Assembly: GCA_029981855.1 (NCBI GenBank)
Contig: JARRCS010000002.1
Span: forward strand, 62,001 to 126,000
DNA from: Halanaerobiales bacterium
Lineage (GTDB): Bacteria; Bacillota; Halanaerobiia; Halanaerobiales; DTU029
DNA length: 64,000 nucleotides
Direction: 5' to 3'
Positions 27,262 through 36,231 of this stretch are shown piece after piece; positions within the stretch are counted from its first letter, which is position 1; every line of letters starts with the position of its first letter. Under the pieces are notes generated by a model, which saw only the letters and a program-made list of their open reading frames with translations, was not told the DNA's origin and ran no database searches. The translations under genes and the position numbers were made by a program.

Positions 27262-28752
27262 TCACTCCCTATTCTTTTCCTTTTCTTTATCATCCTCTTT
27301 AACAGCCCTGTCCCGATCTTTAGACTTTAAGGCAGCCGGTCTCATATGGGAGAGATCCAGTATGGTCTGCCTGATTAGATAAGATTTCAGGGCATGATAA
27401 TCAAAGGGAATCAGGGGCCAGAGATAGTAAACCCCGAAGGATTTAGTTAAAACCACCCAGAAGAAGATGATGATAAACATAATTATAAAACCCCAGATAT
27501 TACCTATTATTGCCGCCAGTAGAAATAAAACCCGGAAAAACTTTAAAACCAGGGCCATCTCATAGCCGGGAATGGAAAAGTTACCGATGGCCGCAATGGC
27601 CATATAGAGAATTACCTCCGGTGAAAATAAGCCGACTTTAACGGCAAAATCCCCCAGGAGTAAGGCACCGATTAAACTGAGAGATGTGGCCAGGGTAGTC
27701 GGTGTCTGTATTGAAGCTATGCGAATCAGGTCTATACCGAAACTGGCCAGAATAAACTGCACCCCGAGATTAATGGTACTCTCCTTTTTTACCCCGATAA
27801 ATTGAAGATATTCCGGCAGGTACTCCTTATTGGTAGCCATTAGAAACCAGATGGCAGGTAATAAAACCGAGATAAAGATGGCCAGAATTCTTAACAGAGA
27901 AAAATAGGTGCCTACCAACGGACTCTTTCTATAATCTTCTAAGGTCTGGATATGGGAGAAAAAGGGTGCCGGTAAAATAAGGGCAGTTGGTGAATTATCA
28001 ACTATAATCGCTAAATTTCCCTCAAGGATGTGAGCAGCAACAATATCCGGTCTTTCTGTATACCGGACTAAAGGCAGTGGATTAATCGTTCCCCCGGTAA
28101 TAATCTCTTCTACCGATTTATCGGCCAGGGACAACCCATCGATATCAATACCCTCCAGTTTTTCCCTGACAGCCTTCACCAGATCGAGATTAACAATATC
28201 CTTAATATACACTAAGGCAACATCATTCTTTGACCTTTTACCGACCTGAACCACTTCTGCCCGGAAATTTGCATCTCTGATCCTTCTTCTAACTGCATTA
28301 ACATTAAAGAGCATTGTTTCCACAAAGCCATCGGCCGGCCCCCGGGTTGCCTTTTCTAACTCCGGTTCATCAGGAGACCTTGACAGCGAGGTTCTAGCAT
28401 CTATAACTATCGCCTCATCCTGACCATCAATCAATAATACCTGCGGTCCTGCAAGCACCTCCTGCACGACCTCATCAAGGGTCTTAACTAAACTAACCTC
28501 ATAGTAAGGTAGACGGTTATTTAAGATCTTCTTAATAATATCGACCGAGATATCCTCCCTCTCCGTCTCCATCAGATACCAGATAGGCAGGATAAGTTCA
28601 TCCTTAATAAATCCGTCAATATAGATCAGGCCGGCTTCCCTGCCACCTATTTCAAATTTCCGGACCAGAATATCAAAGCTCTCATCTGCCCCTAATTTCT
28701 TTTTTAAAATCTCTATATTGTCATCTAACTTCTTTTTAATTGGATTCTGCAT
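27262..28752 (-). CDS. spoVAF: SpoVAF / GerA-family spore membrane protein
   Basis: GerA-family proteins form germinant receptor or SpoVA-associated complexes in the spore inner membrane. Residues 1-280 are soluble, with IYIDGFIKDELILPI and ILEGNLAIIVDNSPTALILP. The C-terminal part has about five membrane helices, with PTTLATSLSLIGALLLGDFAVKVG among them. A charged tail ends the 496 residues. Placement directly after spoVAD favours SpoVAF over a GerAA homologue. It is followed by the DUF2229 genes with a 6-nt gap. Confidence 0.85.
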   Translation of the reverse strand: MQNPIKKKLDDNIEILKKKLGADESFDILVRKFEIGGREAGLIYIDGFIKDELILPIWYLMETEREDISVDIIKKILNNRLPYYEVSLVKTLDEVVQEVLAGPQVLLIDGQDEAIVIDARTSLSRSPDEPELEKATRGPADGFVETMLFNVNAVRRRIRDANFRAEVVQVGKRSKNDVALVYIKDIVNLDLVKAVREKLEGIDIDGLSLADKSVEEIITGGTINPLPLVRYTERPDIVAAHILEGNLAIIVDNSPTALILPAPFFSHIQTLEDYRKSPLVGTYFSLLRILAIFISVLLPAIWFLMATNKEYLPEYLQFIGVKKESTINLGVQFILASFGIDLIRIASIQTPTTLATSLSLIGALLLGDFAVKVGLFSPEVILYMAIAAIGNFSIPGYEMALVLKFFRVLFLLAAIIGNIWGFIIMFIIIFFWVVLTKSFGVYYLWPLIPFDYHALKSYLIRQTILDLSHMRPAALKSKDRDRAVKEDDKEKEKNRE

Positions 28753-28784
28753 CTTGCCACCTCATTATCGATATGGGTACATAA

Positions 28785-29798
28785 TCATCCCGGAATCTTT
28801 TCAATTACCACGGCATGGGCAATACTGGGGATACTCTCATTTTGTAGAGTAGAAAGAGAACTCAATAGGGCCCCGGTTCCTACCGCCAGTACCCTGTTTA
28901 GTTCTCCGGCAATTATCTTTGGTATGATAACACTACCTATAATTACAGCCGAGGCAGCACAACCGCTACCACCGGTGCCATATTTTTTATCTTCACCAAA
29001 GATCATTGCCCCGCAATCATTTAGCTTTTGACCCAGTTTTACATTTTTCTCCTCTAACATGGAATTTAATATATCAAGACCGGCCCTGCCCAGATCTCCT
29101 GTCAGGATTAAATCATAATCCTGCGGCCCCCGGCTTAGATCCATAAAATGTTGTAGGATAGTATCGGCTGCCGCCGGGGCCATTACTGAACCCATATCAT
29201 TAGGGTCTTTAATTCCCAGGTCCAGTACCTTACCGAAGGTGCTGTGGGTAATCCAGACCTGACCGCCTAACCATCCCAAAATATAGGCACCTGTTCCTGT
29301 AACCGTCCACTGTTTATAGGGAGGATACTGGTTACCGTACTCTAGCGGTGTTCTGTACTGCCTCTCTGCAGTCTGGTAATGACTGGAACTAAAAGCCAGA
29401 ATACAATCGGCAAATCCCCCATCCAGATATGAACTTCCCAGAGCCAGGGCTTCAATCATAGTTGAACAGGCTCCATAGATACCGACAAAGGCAATATCAT
29501 AATCTCTGGCGATAAAATTGGCCGTAATAATCTGATCCAGTAAGTCTCCGGCAATAATAAAGTCTATATCAGAGGGGGAAACTGAGGCCTTTCCCAGGGC
29601 CAGGCCAATAGCATCCGAGACCATCTTCTTTTCTCCCTTTTCCCAGGTCTGTTTTCCGCATTTGGCATCTTCGTAGACCAGATCAAAGCTTTTTCCAAAA
29701 GGTCCCTTCCCTTCCTCAGGCCCAACTACCGAGGCTTGACTAACAATATGGGGAGGGTTCTTATAGATTAAGGTTTGTCCGGTTAATTTATCAGCCAT
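28785..29798 (-). CDS. spoVAD: Stage V sporulation protein AD
   Basis: SpoVAD binds dipicolinic acid and is needed for its movement into the spore. The thiolase-like 337-residue protein shows GQTLIYKNPPHIVSQASVVGP, DFIIAGDLLDQIITANFIARD, a GIYGACSTMIEALALGSSYLDGG segment and YDLILTGDLGRAGLDIL, all typical. SpoVAC and SpoVAEb normally flank it; neither is seen here, so they must be elsewhere or absent. Confidence 0.95.
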   Translation of the reverse strand: MADKLTGQTLIYKNPPHIVSQASVVGPEEGKGPFGKSFDLVYEDAKCGKQTWEKGEKKMVSDAIGLALGKASVSPSDIDFIIAGDLLDQIITANFIARDYDIAFVGIYGACSTMIEALALGSSYLDGGFADCILAFSSSHYQTAERQYRTPLEYGNQYPPYKQWTVTGTGAYILGWLGGQVWITHSTFGKVLDLGIKDPNDMGSVMAPAAADTILQHFMDLSRGPQDYDLILTGDLGRAGLDILNSMLEEKNVKLGQKLNDCGAMIFGEDKKYGTGGSGCAASAVIIGSVIIPKIIAGELNRVLAVGTGALLSSLSTLQNESIPSIAHAVVIEKIPG

Positions 29799-29865
29799 CT
29801 CTTCTCCTCCTGATTTATAAATTAATACCTCACTCTGTTCGGCAACTTACTTTTTACCTTCAAAC

Positions 29866-29920
29866 AACTGCAAATAGATGTTGAAGAGATGTTTGCAATC
29901 GAAAACATCTATTTGTAGTT
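29866..29920. repeat. Repeat A, complete short form
   Basis: A 55-bp palindromic element with left arm AACTGCAAATAGATGTTG and right arm AAACATCTATTTGTAGTT. An inner AGATGTTT can pair with the same right arm, so two alternative hairpins are possible. Confidence 0.85.
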
Positions 29921-29953
29921 TTCTTATCCACAGAAAATGATTAATTAACAAGT

Positions 29954-29982
29954 AGAGCCTGTTATCAAATCAAAACAGGCTC
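29954..29982 (-). terminator. Terminator after the dodecin gene
   Basis: GAGCCTGTT/AACAGGCTC pairs on the minus strand around a 10-nt AT-rich loop, followed by TACTTGTTAATT. The T-tract is weak. Confidence 0.55.
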
Positions 29983-29993
29983 CGGAGGTAAAG

Positions 29994-30203
29994 CTATCTG
30001 TTTTTAACTGGAAAGGCTATCTGTACATTGACCTTATAGTCGTATAACTCTCCGTCCTTTACATCAGCAGTCATGTTCAGAATCTCGACTCCGGTTATCC
30101 CTTCTATGGTCTTACTGGCTTCCCGGACGACATTCTGAACAGCATCTTCCCAGCTCTTATCAGATTCCCCAACTAGCTCAATGATTTTTACCGTTGTAGA
30201 CAA
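29994..30203 (-). CDS. Dodecin family flavin-binding protein
   Basis: Dodecins are small dodecameric proteins that store or buffer flavins. The 69-residue sequence matches: KIIELVGESDKSWEDAVQNVVREASKTI, then GVEILNMTADVKDGELYDYKVNVQIAF. The usual binding Trp is in SWEDA. It is expressed separately, with a hairpin after it; a gap with a small membrane ORF separates it from sigF. Confidence 0.9.
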   Translation of the reverse strand: MSTTVKIIELVGESDKSWEDAVQNVVREASKTIEGITGVEILNMTADVKDGELYDYKVNVQIAFPVKNR

Positions 30204-30302
30204 TATTTAATTCCTCCTTTGTTCGTTAATGCTCAGAAAATTTCCCTTAACTTTTTTCTCTTATTGCTTATTATGGCCAAAAAGCTACTTTGTTATCCAA
30301 AC

Positions 30303-30428
30303 CTATATTTTCAGGGCATCTGTAGGAATCTCCTGGTGCAAACCCGGCATCATAAACCAGAAAATTGCTATAACTAAAATTCCCAGAAGTAATGTCAGAA
30401 TAAATTCCACTAAAAATTCTTTAATCAC
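30303..30428 (-). CDS. Small single-pass membrane protein (41 aa), unknown
   Basis: GTG 30428 follows GCGGGG by about 5 nt and opens 41 codons. The product has a charged start (MIKEF), one hydrophobic helix of about 20 residues (LTLLLGILVIAIFWFMM) and a short polar tail ending TDALKI. I recognise no family. It lies between sigF and dodecin in a sporulation neighbourhood. The reading frame, RBS and helix support it, but codon evidence alone cannot prove it. Confidence 0.5.
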   Translation of the reverse strand: MIKEFLVEFILTLLLGILVIAIFWFMMPGLHQEIPTDALKI

Positions 30429-30486
30429 TATCACCCCGCTATCTATTCTAAATTATATTATTATTTAATCTCCAGGAAATTATACA

Positions 30487-30513
30487 TAAAAAAACACCCG
30501 AAAAATCGGATGT
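30487..30513 (-). terminator. Terminator of the spoIIA operon
   Basis: ACATCCGA/TCGGGTGT followed by TTTTTTTATG on the minus strand begins at the sigF stop codon. Confidence 0.85.
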
Positions 30514-31274
30514 CAAAGTGATTGCCGTAATTCGGCCAGTATTTTCTTTTCCAGCCGCGAGACCTGAACCTGGGAGATTCCCAGATAGTCCGCAATCTCC
30601 TGTTGAGTCTTATCCTCAAAATATCGTAAAAAGATCAGCAAACGGGACCTCTCATCCAGTTTTTTTAGGACTTCAACCAGTTCCAGCTTATCCAGATTCG
30701 ATATCCCGGACTCAGCTGTATTTTCCTCTAGACTATCAACAAGGAACAGGTTGTTTCCATCATCCTCATGAATAGTCTGATAGATCGATGTCGGACTTTT
30801 ACTGGCCTCCATAGCCTGGATGATCTCGCTTTTAGTATACCCGGTCTCTTTAGCCAGCTCACCGATACTGGGAGACCGGTTCAAATTCTTCTTCATCTCC
30901 TCTTCCTTCTGTTTGACTTCCCGGGCAATCTTTTTTAGGGAGCGGCTGACTTTTATTAAACCATCATCCCTGAGATGGAGACGTATCTCTCCGATAATCC
31001 TGGAAACCGCATAGGTAGAAAACCTGATATCTCTACTCAGGTCAAAACCCTTAACCGCCTTAATCAAACCAATAACCCCTATCTGGAAGAGATCCTGGAG
31101 GTCGTAACCGGAATTCTTGAAGCGGTAAGTTACCTTTAAGACTAATTTCAGATTATGCTTAACAAGTTTATCCAGGGCATTTTTATCCCCCTCCTGGGCC
31201 AGTTTAATATTATAGCGGGTTTCTTCCCGGCTCAAAAGTTCCACATCGGGAAGATCAATCATACTATAATTCAT
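30513..31274 (-). CDS. sigF: RNA polymerase sigma-F factor
   Basis: Sigma-F is the first forespore-specific sigma factor. The 253 residues have regions 2 to 4 in order: LVKHNLKLVLKVTYRF and DLFQIGVIGLIKAVKGFD (region 2), LRDDGLIKVSRSLKKIAREV (region 3) and QQEIADYLGISQVQVSRLEKKIL (region 4 HTH). It is the third gene of the canonical spoIIAA-spoIIAB-sigF operon and is held inactive by SpoIIAB until engulfment begins. Confidence 0.97.
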   Translation of the reverse strand: MNYSMIDLPDVELLSREETRYNIKLAQEGDKNALDKLVKHNLKLVLKVTYRFKNSGYDLQDLFQIGVIGLIKAVKGFDLSRDIRFSTYAVSRIIGEIRLHLRDDGLIKVSRSLKKIAREVKQKEEEMKKNLNRSPSIGELAKETGYTKSEIIQAMEASKSPTSIYQTIHEDDGNNLFLVDSLEENTAESGISNLDKLELVEVLKKLDERSRLLIFLRYFEDKTQQEIADYLGISQVQVSRLEKKILAELRQSL

Positions 31275-31287
31275 ATCTCACCTCTCC

Positions 31288-31719
31288 CTACTCTACCGCA
31301 TGATTGAGCTGTTGAGGTATCTTGACCATAGTCACGGTTGTCCCCTTATTAACTTCCGATTCAAGTTTAAATTCATCCATAAAGGAATCTATAAAAGCCA
31401 GGCCTAGTCCCATATGATCATCTTTGGTAGAATAGGAAGGTTGTAAAACGGCCTCAACATCCTCTATCCCCACACCTTTATCAGTTACTTTAATTATCAG
31501 CTTATTGTTATCTATTTTTAAGCTAATATCAATTAGACCCTCTTCAAAGGGATAACCATGAATGATACAATTGGTTACTGCCTCCGAAACAGCAACCTTA
31601 ATCTCTTCCAGCTCACTTAAGGTAAAATCGAGTTCTGAGGCAAAGGTTGCTGCTGTAATTCTGGCTAATCCTACATTACTACTCTTACTTAAGATAGTTA
31701 AATGGGCCTGATTATTCAA
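31288..31719 (-). CDS. spoIIAB: Anti-sigma F factor / SpoIIAA kinase
   Basis: SpoIIAB binds sigma-F and phosphorylates SpoIIAA. It is a GHKL ATPase with VSEAVTNCIIHGYP (N box), KVTDKGVGIEDV (G1 box) and HMGLGLAFIDSFMDE (G2 box). I place the start at TTG 31719 because AAAGGAGG lies 8 nt upstream, giving 143 residues, close to the usual length. It overlaps the spoIIAA stop by 8 nt, so the two are translationally coupled. Confidence 0.95.
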   Translation of the reverse strand: MNNQAHLTILSKSSNVGLARITAATFASELDFTLSELEEIKVAVSEAVTNCIIHGYPFEEGLIDISLKIDNNKLIIKVTDKGVGIEDVEAVLQPSYSTKDDHMGLGLAFIDSFMDEFKLESEVNKGTTVTMVKIPQQLNHAVE

Positions 31720-32071
31720 GGTTATAACCTCCTTTATTAACATCCTCCAGGGCTTGTCCTTCATCATCATATTCCTGCATTATCTTTAATAGACCTGCCA
31801 GGGTAAAGACCTTTTTTACCTGGGGTTTTAGATTAACCAGGGCGACCTTGCCACCACGTTTTTTCAGATATCGATATCTCCCTAGTATGGCCCCTAATCC
31901 GGAACTATCTATAAACTTCACACCCTTGAAATTTAGAATTAAATTCTTTAAGTTACTTTTTTCCATCTTTTCAACTATCTTTTCTTTAAACTGGGGAACG
32001 GTGTGCATATCAAGTTCACCACGTAATTTCACAATTAAAGAATCCCCAGCAATTTTAGTTGATAAATCCAA
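31712..32071 (-). CDS. spoIIAA: Anti-sigma F factor antagonist
   Basis: SpoIIAA is the STAS-domain antagonist that frees sigma-F when unphosphorylated. FIDSSGLGAILGRYR holds the phosphorylated serine (Ser56 or Ser57) in a 119-residue protein. It also starts with TTG, 6 nt after AGGAGG. It opens the spoIIA operon behind a sigma-H-type promoter. Confidence 0.95.
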   Translation of the reverse strand: MDLSTKIAGDSLIVKLRGELDMHTVPQFKEKIVEKMEKSNLKNLILNFKGVKFIDSSGLGAILGRYRYLKKRGGKVALVNLKPQVKKVFTLAGLLKIMQEYDDEGQALEDVNKGGYNLE

Positions 32072-32118
32072 ATTTATTCCTCCTTTTTCTAGATTTTTCC
32101 TGGAGTTTATAATTTTAT

Positions 32119-32143
32119 ATTCTCTATTATTTTAGAAATTCCT
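32119..32143 (-). promoter_or_regulatory. Sigma-H-type promoter of spoIIA
   Basis: AGGAATT (32143-32137), an 11-nt spacer and AGAGAAT (32125-32119) match the sigma-H consensus. The -35 lies in one arm of a hairpin AATTCCTGC/GCAGGAATT. The operon is a classic sigma-H target in B. subtilis. Confidence 0.7.
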
Positions 32144-32164
32144 GCCTGCAAGCAGGAATTTTTG

Positions 32165-32193
32165 GAAAAAAGAAAAAGGCAGGTTTCCCTGCC
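32165..32193 (-). terminator. Terminator after NAPRTase
   Basis: GGCAGG-GAAA-CCTGCC is followed by TTTTTCTTTTTT on the minus strand, a strong stem with a GNRA loop. Confidence 0.92.
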
Positions 32194-32229
32194 AAATACT
32201 TTAAAAAGATATTTAGCTGCATATTTCCA

Positions 32230-33552
32230 TTAATAATCAGCCGGAATGGGCAGAAGTTTGTCGTTATTACAAGCCCTCCGGCCCACCTTGGCCATGTTTA
32301 TCCATTCCCCATCCTTCTTGACCTTGACCACATCTGCAGTAAAGTCATTGTTTGTCCCTTCTACAGAGCTATTAGATAAAAGCCAGCTACCCACCCCGTA
32401 GATATCTACCGGTACCTTAGAACGTTCAAAATCCCTGATTTTATCCGGGTTAAAGCCACCTGTGGCAATGATCTTAACATCCTGACAGTAGCTCCGGGCA
32501 AGCTCAATATCTTCTTCAGGGAGATTCCAGTCCAGGTAGGCATTATCCAGAGCCTTTCTTAACCTGTAGATTAAGCGGGCATTAACTCCGTTATCCAGCC
32601 TCTTGTCACCCAATGGCTCAACACTTATATCCCTGAGGCTCGAGGAGGTATCCGGGCGAACACCAAATAGTTTATAACGTTTGGCCTCCTTCACCTCTCC
32701 TTTTTTAAATAAGGCAAGATACTTTTCAAACATGGTCTTAAGAACCTTCAGGCTTGTACCAATACAGTCATTGTCAAAATCCACCAGGGCTATCCTGTTG
32801 ACATTTAGAGGCATATGCCGGCAGAACTGAATGGTTGCCTCGGCGGTATTCCCGAAAAAGGTAGCAATATAGGAGTGGCTGATGGTACCCCCGCCTTTAC
32901 CACCCCACCAGCTTCCCTGCTCATCAGTGGAAACATAACGGTTGCTGCTGGCTCCGTAGTCCTTATTATAGGCACTGACACCGAGGGTATAGGCATAACC
33001 GTGGAGGGCCTGAAGTTTATAATGGGCGAAACGGGCCGGGAAAAAGAGAATATCCTTTCCCCTGGCCGCTTCTAACACCTGATAAACATTAGTAGCTATC
33101 CGGCTTGCCTCCGTCAGGGAACCCAAAATCGGGGTTTCCAGAATGGCAAAATCACGGTAACGCCCCCTGATCTTCATTACGGGCTCAACATTCATCGGGT
33201 CACCATAGTAGTAAGCCTTTACCCCATCATGACAGGCCTCAACCTCAAGCTGATCAAAGGTGTTGATAAAATTACCATCATCATCAAAATAACCGGTGCA
33301 TTCCTTAAGGATAGCTAAAGCCTCATCTATTCCCCCGATAATCGAATAGGGCTTTCTCCTGGTAAAAATCTGCATCTCCACCTCAATATTTCCTATATCT
33401 TCCCCCTTAAACTTATACCCTTCCTGAGAAAGCTTCTCTAAAATCCTGGAAATATTACGAAAGTAAACATCAGAATACCAGCCTTTAACCATTCTCTCTT
33501 TATCTAATTGAAAGATTTCTACAGGTAATCTCTCACCATTAAATACTGTCAA
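32230..33552 (-). CDS. pncB: Nicotinate phosphoribosyltransferase
   Basis: This enzyme makes nicotinate mononucleotide from nicotinate and PRPP for NAD salvage. WYSDVYFRN near the start and EGTNNDFTADVVKV near the end are typical, and FPARFAHYKLQALHGYAYTLG lies in the catalytic half. I use TTG 33552 (AAGGAG 9 nt upstream) rather than the TTG at 33561, giving 440 residues. It belongs to the shorter bacterial/archaeal NAPRTase subgroup. Confidence 0.9.
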   Translation of the reverse strand: MTVFNGERLPVEIFQLDKERMVKGWYSDVYFRNISRILEKLSQEGYKFKGEDIGNIEVEMQIFTRRKPYSIIGGIDEALAILKECTGYFDDDGNFINTFDQLEVEACHDGVKAYYYGDPMNVEPVMKIRGRYRDFAILETPILGSLTEASRIATNVYQVLEAARGKDILFFPARFAHYKLQALHGYAYTLGVSAYNKDYGASSNRYVSTDEQGSWWGGKGGGTISHSYIATFFGNTAEATIQFCRHMPLNVNRIALVDFDNDCIGTSLKVLKTMFEKYLALFKKGEVKEAKRYKLFGVRPDTSSSLRDISVEPLGDKRLDNGVNARLIYRLRKALDNAYLDWNLPEEDIELARSYCQDVKIIATGGFNPDKIRDFERSKVPVDIYGVGSWLLSNSSVEGTNNDFTADVVKVKKDGEWINMAKVGRRACNNDKLLPIPADY

Positions 33553-33634
33553 TCCTATCAACTCCTTAAGCTGCTGCAGATTTGAATAATAATTCTACGT
33601 AAATCCTGTTATTCCTGCTTTATTATCCATTGAT

Positions 33635-34819
33635 CTAAGAGAAAATATTGATCAGGCTCTTAATCAACTGTTTGATGATCCGATAGATCATCTGAAAAAT
33701 TGAGGCCTTTTCCACATCACGGTCGATGACGATATCAGCCTTTTTCAAGAGTAGATTGCCCTTAAATACCTTAAGTTCACCGATTTTATCTCCCCTTTTC
33801 AGAGGAGCACGGATCTTTTTGTCAATACTAACCACCTTTTTGATCTTATCCTCTTCTCCCTTCTTAACCGGAACAATTAGTTTTTCTTTGATAATTCCGT
33901 TAGCCAGTTCCTCTCTTCCATTATTAACCCTGATCTCCCGGATAATTTCCCCCTGCTCGGCTATCGGCAGGCTCCTGTAGGAACCGAAACCGTAGGTTAA
34001 TAGCTGGGCTGCTTCATTAAATCTTATCTTTGAGCTATCAGCCCCCATAATAACGGCGATAAAGCGTAATCCATCCCTCTCTGCTGTACTGGTTACACAC
34101 CACTTTGCTGCCTCGGTATGACCGGTTTTAAGCCCGTCAGCCCCCTGATAGTGTCTAACCAAACGGTTAGTATTATTTAAAACCGATTCACCATCTCTTA
34201 AATAATCGATCCAGGTAGAGGTCCATTCCAGAACCTTGGGGTATTTTAAGATCTCTCTGGCCATAATTGCCAGGTCGTAAGCAGAGGTATAATTGCCCTG
34301 AACAGAAAGATCATCAGGTGGTAGACCGTTGGTGTTATAAAAGTATGTATTTTTTAATCCCAGTTCTTTAGCCCGTTCGTTCATCCTTTCTACAAAGGCC
34401 TCTTCACTACCATAGAGGTATTCTGCCACCGCCACCGAGGCATCATTGGCTGAAACTATAGCGATAGCCTTCATCATCTCCTCCAGAGTCATCTCTTCTC
34501 CCGGTTCCAGCCAGATCTGTGAGCCGCCCATACTGGCTGCAAAATCACTAACAACGATTTTATCTTCCAGACTAACCCTCCCCTCTTCAAGAGCTTCCAT
34601 TACCAGTAACATGGTCATTATCTTGGTCATACTAGCGGGAGGTAGTTCAAGGTGAGGGTTTTTTTCATAAAGGATCTCCCCGGTCTCATATTCCATCAGC
34701 AGGGCTGATTTGGCAGTTAGTTCAAAAGAAGGCTGCTCAGCTTCAACCGAAATAACAAGTAATAAAATTAGCAATATTGTTACAAGGCTGCTCTTAAGCC
34801 ATTTAAAATTCAGATACAT
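33635..34819 (-). CDS. dacF: D-alanyl-D-alanine carboxypeptidase DacF
   Basis: This S11 penicillin-binding protein trims peptidoglycan and in spore formers affects cortex cross-linking. A signal peptide covers about residues 8-28. The active-site motifs are SMTK at 63-66, SAN at 123-125 and KTG at 231-233. The 394-residue protein ends in a short amphipathic tail. DacF is usually encoded just before spoIIA; here one gene (pncB) lies between. Divergence from the dacB-type copy at 15.8 kb shows two paralogues with different contexts. Confidence 0.9.
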   Translation of the reverse strand: MYLNFKWLKSSLVTILLILLLVISVEAEQPSFELTAKSALLMEYETGEILYEKNPHLELPPASMTKIMTMLLVMEALEEGRVSLEDKIVVSDFAASMGGSQIWLEPGEEMTLEEMMKAIAIVSANDASVAVAEYLYGSEEAFVERMNERAKELGLKNTYFYNTNGLPPDDLSVQGNYTSAYDLAIMAREILKYPKVLEWTSTWIDYLRDGESVLNNTNRLVRHYQGADGLKTGHTEAAKWCVTSTAERDGLRFIAVIMGADSSKIRFNEAAQLLTYGFGSYRSLPIAEQGEIIREIRVNNGREELANGIIKEKLIVPVKKGEEDKIKKVVSIDKKIRAPLKRGDKIGELKVFKGNLLLKKADIVIDRDVEKASIFQMIYRIIKQLIKSLINIFS

Positions 34820-34912
34820 AATATACCCTCCTTTTCCTTTATAATAGATATTTATTATCTATCATTTTAGATTATGCAGGAGGGTTCTTAAAAGGAAATT
34901 AAGAAAAGTGCA

Positions 34913-36217
34913 TTAGCTAATTATCTCATAAATAAATGGCCTCTCTTCTGGTTTTTTTTCTTTAATCTCAAAGGAACTCCTCAAACGCTTCCGGGCCTCC
35001 TCTACAAGTTCATGATCATTTAGATGAAGAACAGCCAGGGTCTCCCCTCTTGCTACCTCTTCTCCGTACTTTTTATTTAATACAATACCGACGGCAGGAT
35101 CGATATCTTCTTCTTTGGTTGCCCTACCTGCACCGAGGGACATGGCAAGGAGCCCAACCTCCCGGGCCTTGATTCCATTAATATAACCGGATCTATCGCT
35201 CTTTAGCTCTATCTGATATTTGGCCTCCGGAAGTAATCCGGTATCATCAATAACTGCCGGGTCACCGCCCTGGGCCGAAATAAACCTTCCAAATTGTTCC
35301 AGGGCCTTACCGGAAACTAATGTTTCCTGGAGAAGGTTATAACCTTCTGTAAAATCTTTAGCCTTTCCGGCAATAAGCAGCATATTAGCCCCCAGAGTTA
35401 GACATAGTTCCTCTAGATCAGGAGGCCCTTCACCCTTAAGGGTAGTAATAGCCTCCCTGACCTCCAGGGCATTGCCCACTGCTAGGCCGAGGGGCTGATT
35501 CATATCGGTGATAACCGCAATGGTTTTCCGGCCAACCTCCCTGCCGATCTCAACCATGGCTTCTGCCAGTTTACGGGAATCCTCAAGTTTCTTCATAAAA
35601 GCACCTTCACCGGTTTTAACATCGAGGACGATTCCATCGGCACCACCGGCAATCTTCTTGCTCATGATACTGCTGGCAATCAAGGGAATGGAATCTACTG
35701 TAGCTGTTACATCACGCAAGGCATAGAGTTTCTTATCGGCCGGGGTAAGATTACCCGTCTGACCGATGACCGCCACCCCAATGGAATTAACATTATGTAT
35801 AAACTCCTCCATAGTAAGGTCCACCTTAAACCCCGGGATAGACTCCAGCTTATCGATGGTTCCCCCCGTATGGCCCAGACCCCTGCCCGACATTTTGGCT
35901 ACTGGTACACCGGCTGCTGAAACTAGCGGGGCCAGCACCAGGGTGGTGGTATCACCTACCCCGCCGGTACTGTGTTTGTCAACCTTAACCCCGGAAATAG
36001 GACTTAAATCCACCTGATCACCCGATTCGGCCATGGCCAGGGTAAGCTCCGCTGTCTCCATAGCATCCATCCCCTGAAAAAAAACTGCCATTGCCCAGGC
36101 AGACATCTGGTAATCAGGGATTTCACCCCTGGTATAACCGTCTATCAAAAACCTGATCTCTTTAGCAGAAAGCCTCTCTCCTTCCCTTTTTTTATAGATT
36201 ATGTCATAGGCGCGCAT
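34913..36217 (-). CDS. pdp: Pyrimidine-nucleoside phosphorylase
   Basis: It splits uridine or thymidine with phosphate to base and (deoxy)ribose-1-phosphate. The conserved [19 protein letters not shown] phosphate segment, [17 protein letters not shown] and [23 protein letters not shown] (nucleoside-binding lysine) are all present in 434 residues. It follows punA with a 14-nt gap in a nucleoside salvage operon with deoB. Pdp versus DeoA specificity is inferred from the Firmicutes pattern. Confidence 0.94.
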   Translation of the reverse strand: MRAYDIIYKKREGERLSAKEIRFLIDGYTRGEIPDYQMSAWAMAVFFQGMDAMETAELTLAMAESGDQVDLSPISGVKVDKHSTGGVGDTTTLVLAPLVSAAGVPVAKMSGRGLGHTGGTIDKLESIPGFKVDLTMEEFIHNVNSIGVAVIGQTGNLTPADKKLYALRDVTATVDSIPLIASSIMSKKIAGGADGIVLDVKTGEGAFMKKLEDSRKLAEAMVEIGREVGRKTIAVITDMNQPLGLAVGNALEVREAITTLKGEGPPDLEELCLTLGANMLLIAGKAKDFTEGYNLLQETLVSGKALEQFGRFISAQGGDPAVIDDTGLLPEAKYQIELKSDRSGYINGIKAREVGLLAMSLGAGRATKEEDIDPAVGIVLNKKYGEEVARGETLAVLHLNDHELVEEARKRLRSSFEIKEKKPEERPFIYEIIS

Positions 36218-36231
36218 CAGCTTCCCCTCCT

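Noticed and set aside
30229-30468. Plus-strand ORF before sigF
   Set aside because: It has no ribosome binding site, is the shadow of the minus-strand small membrane ORF and has unlikely composition.
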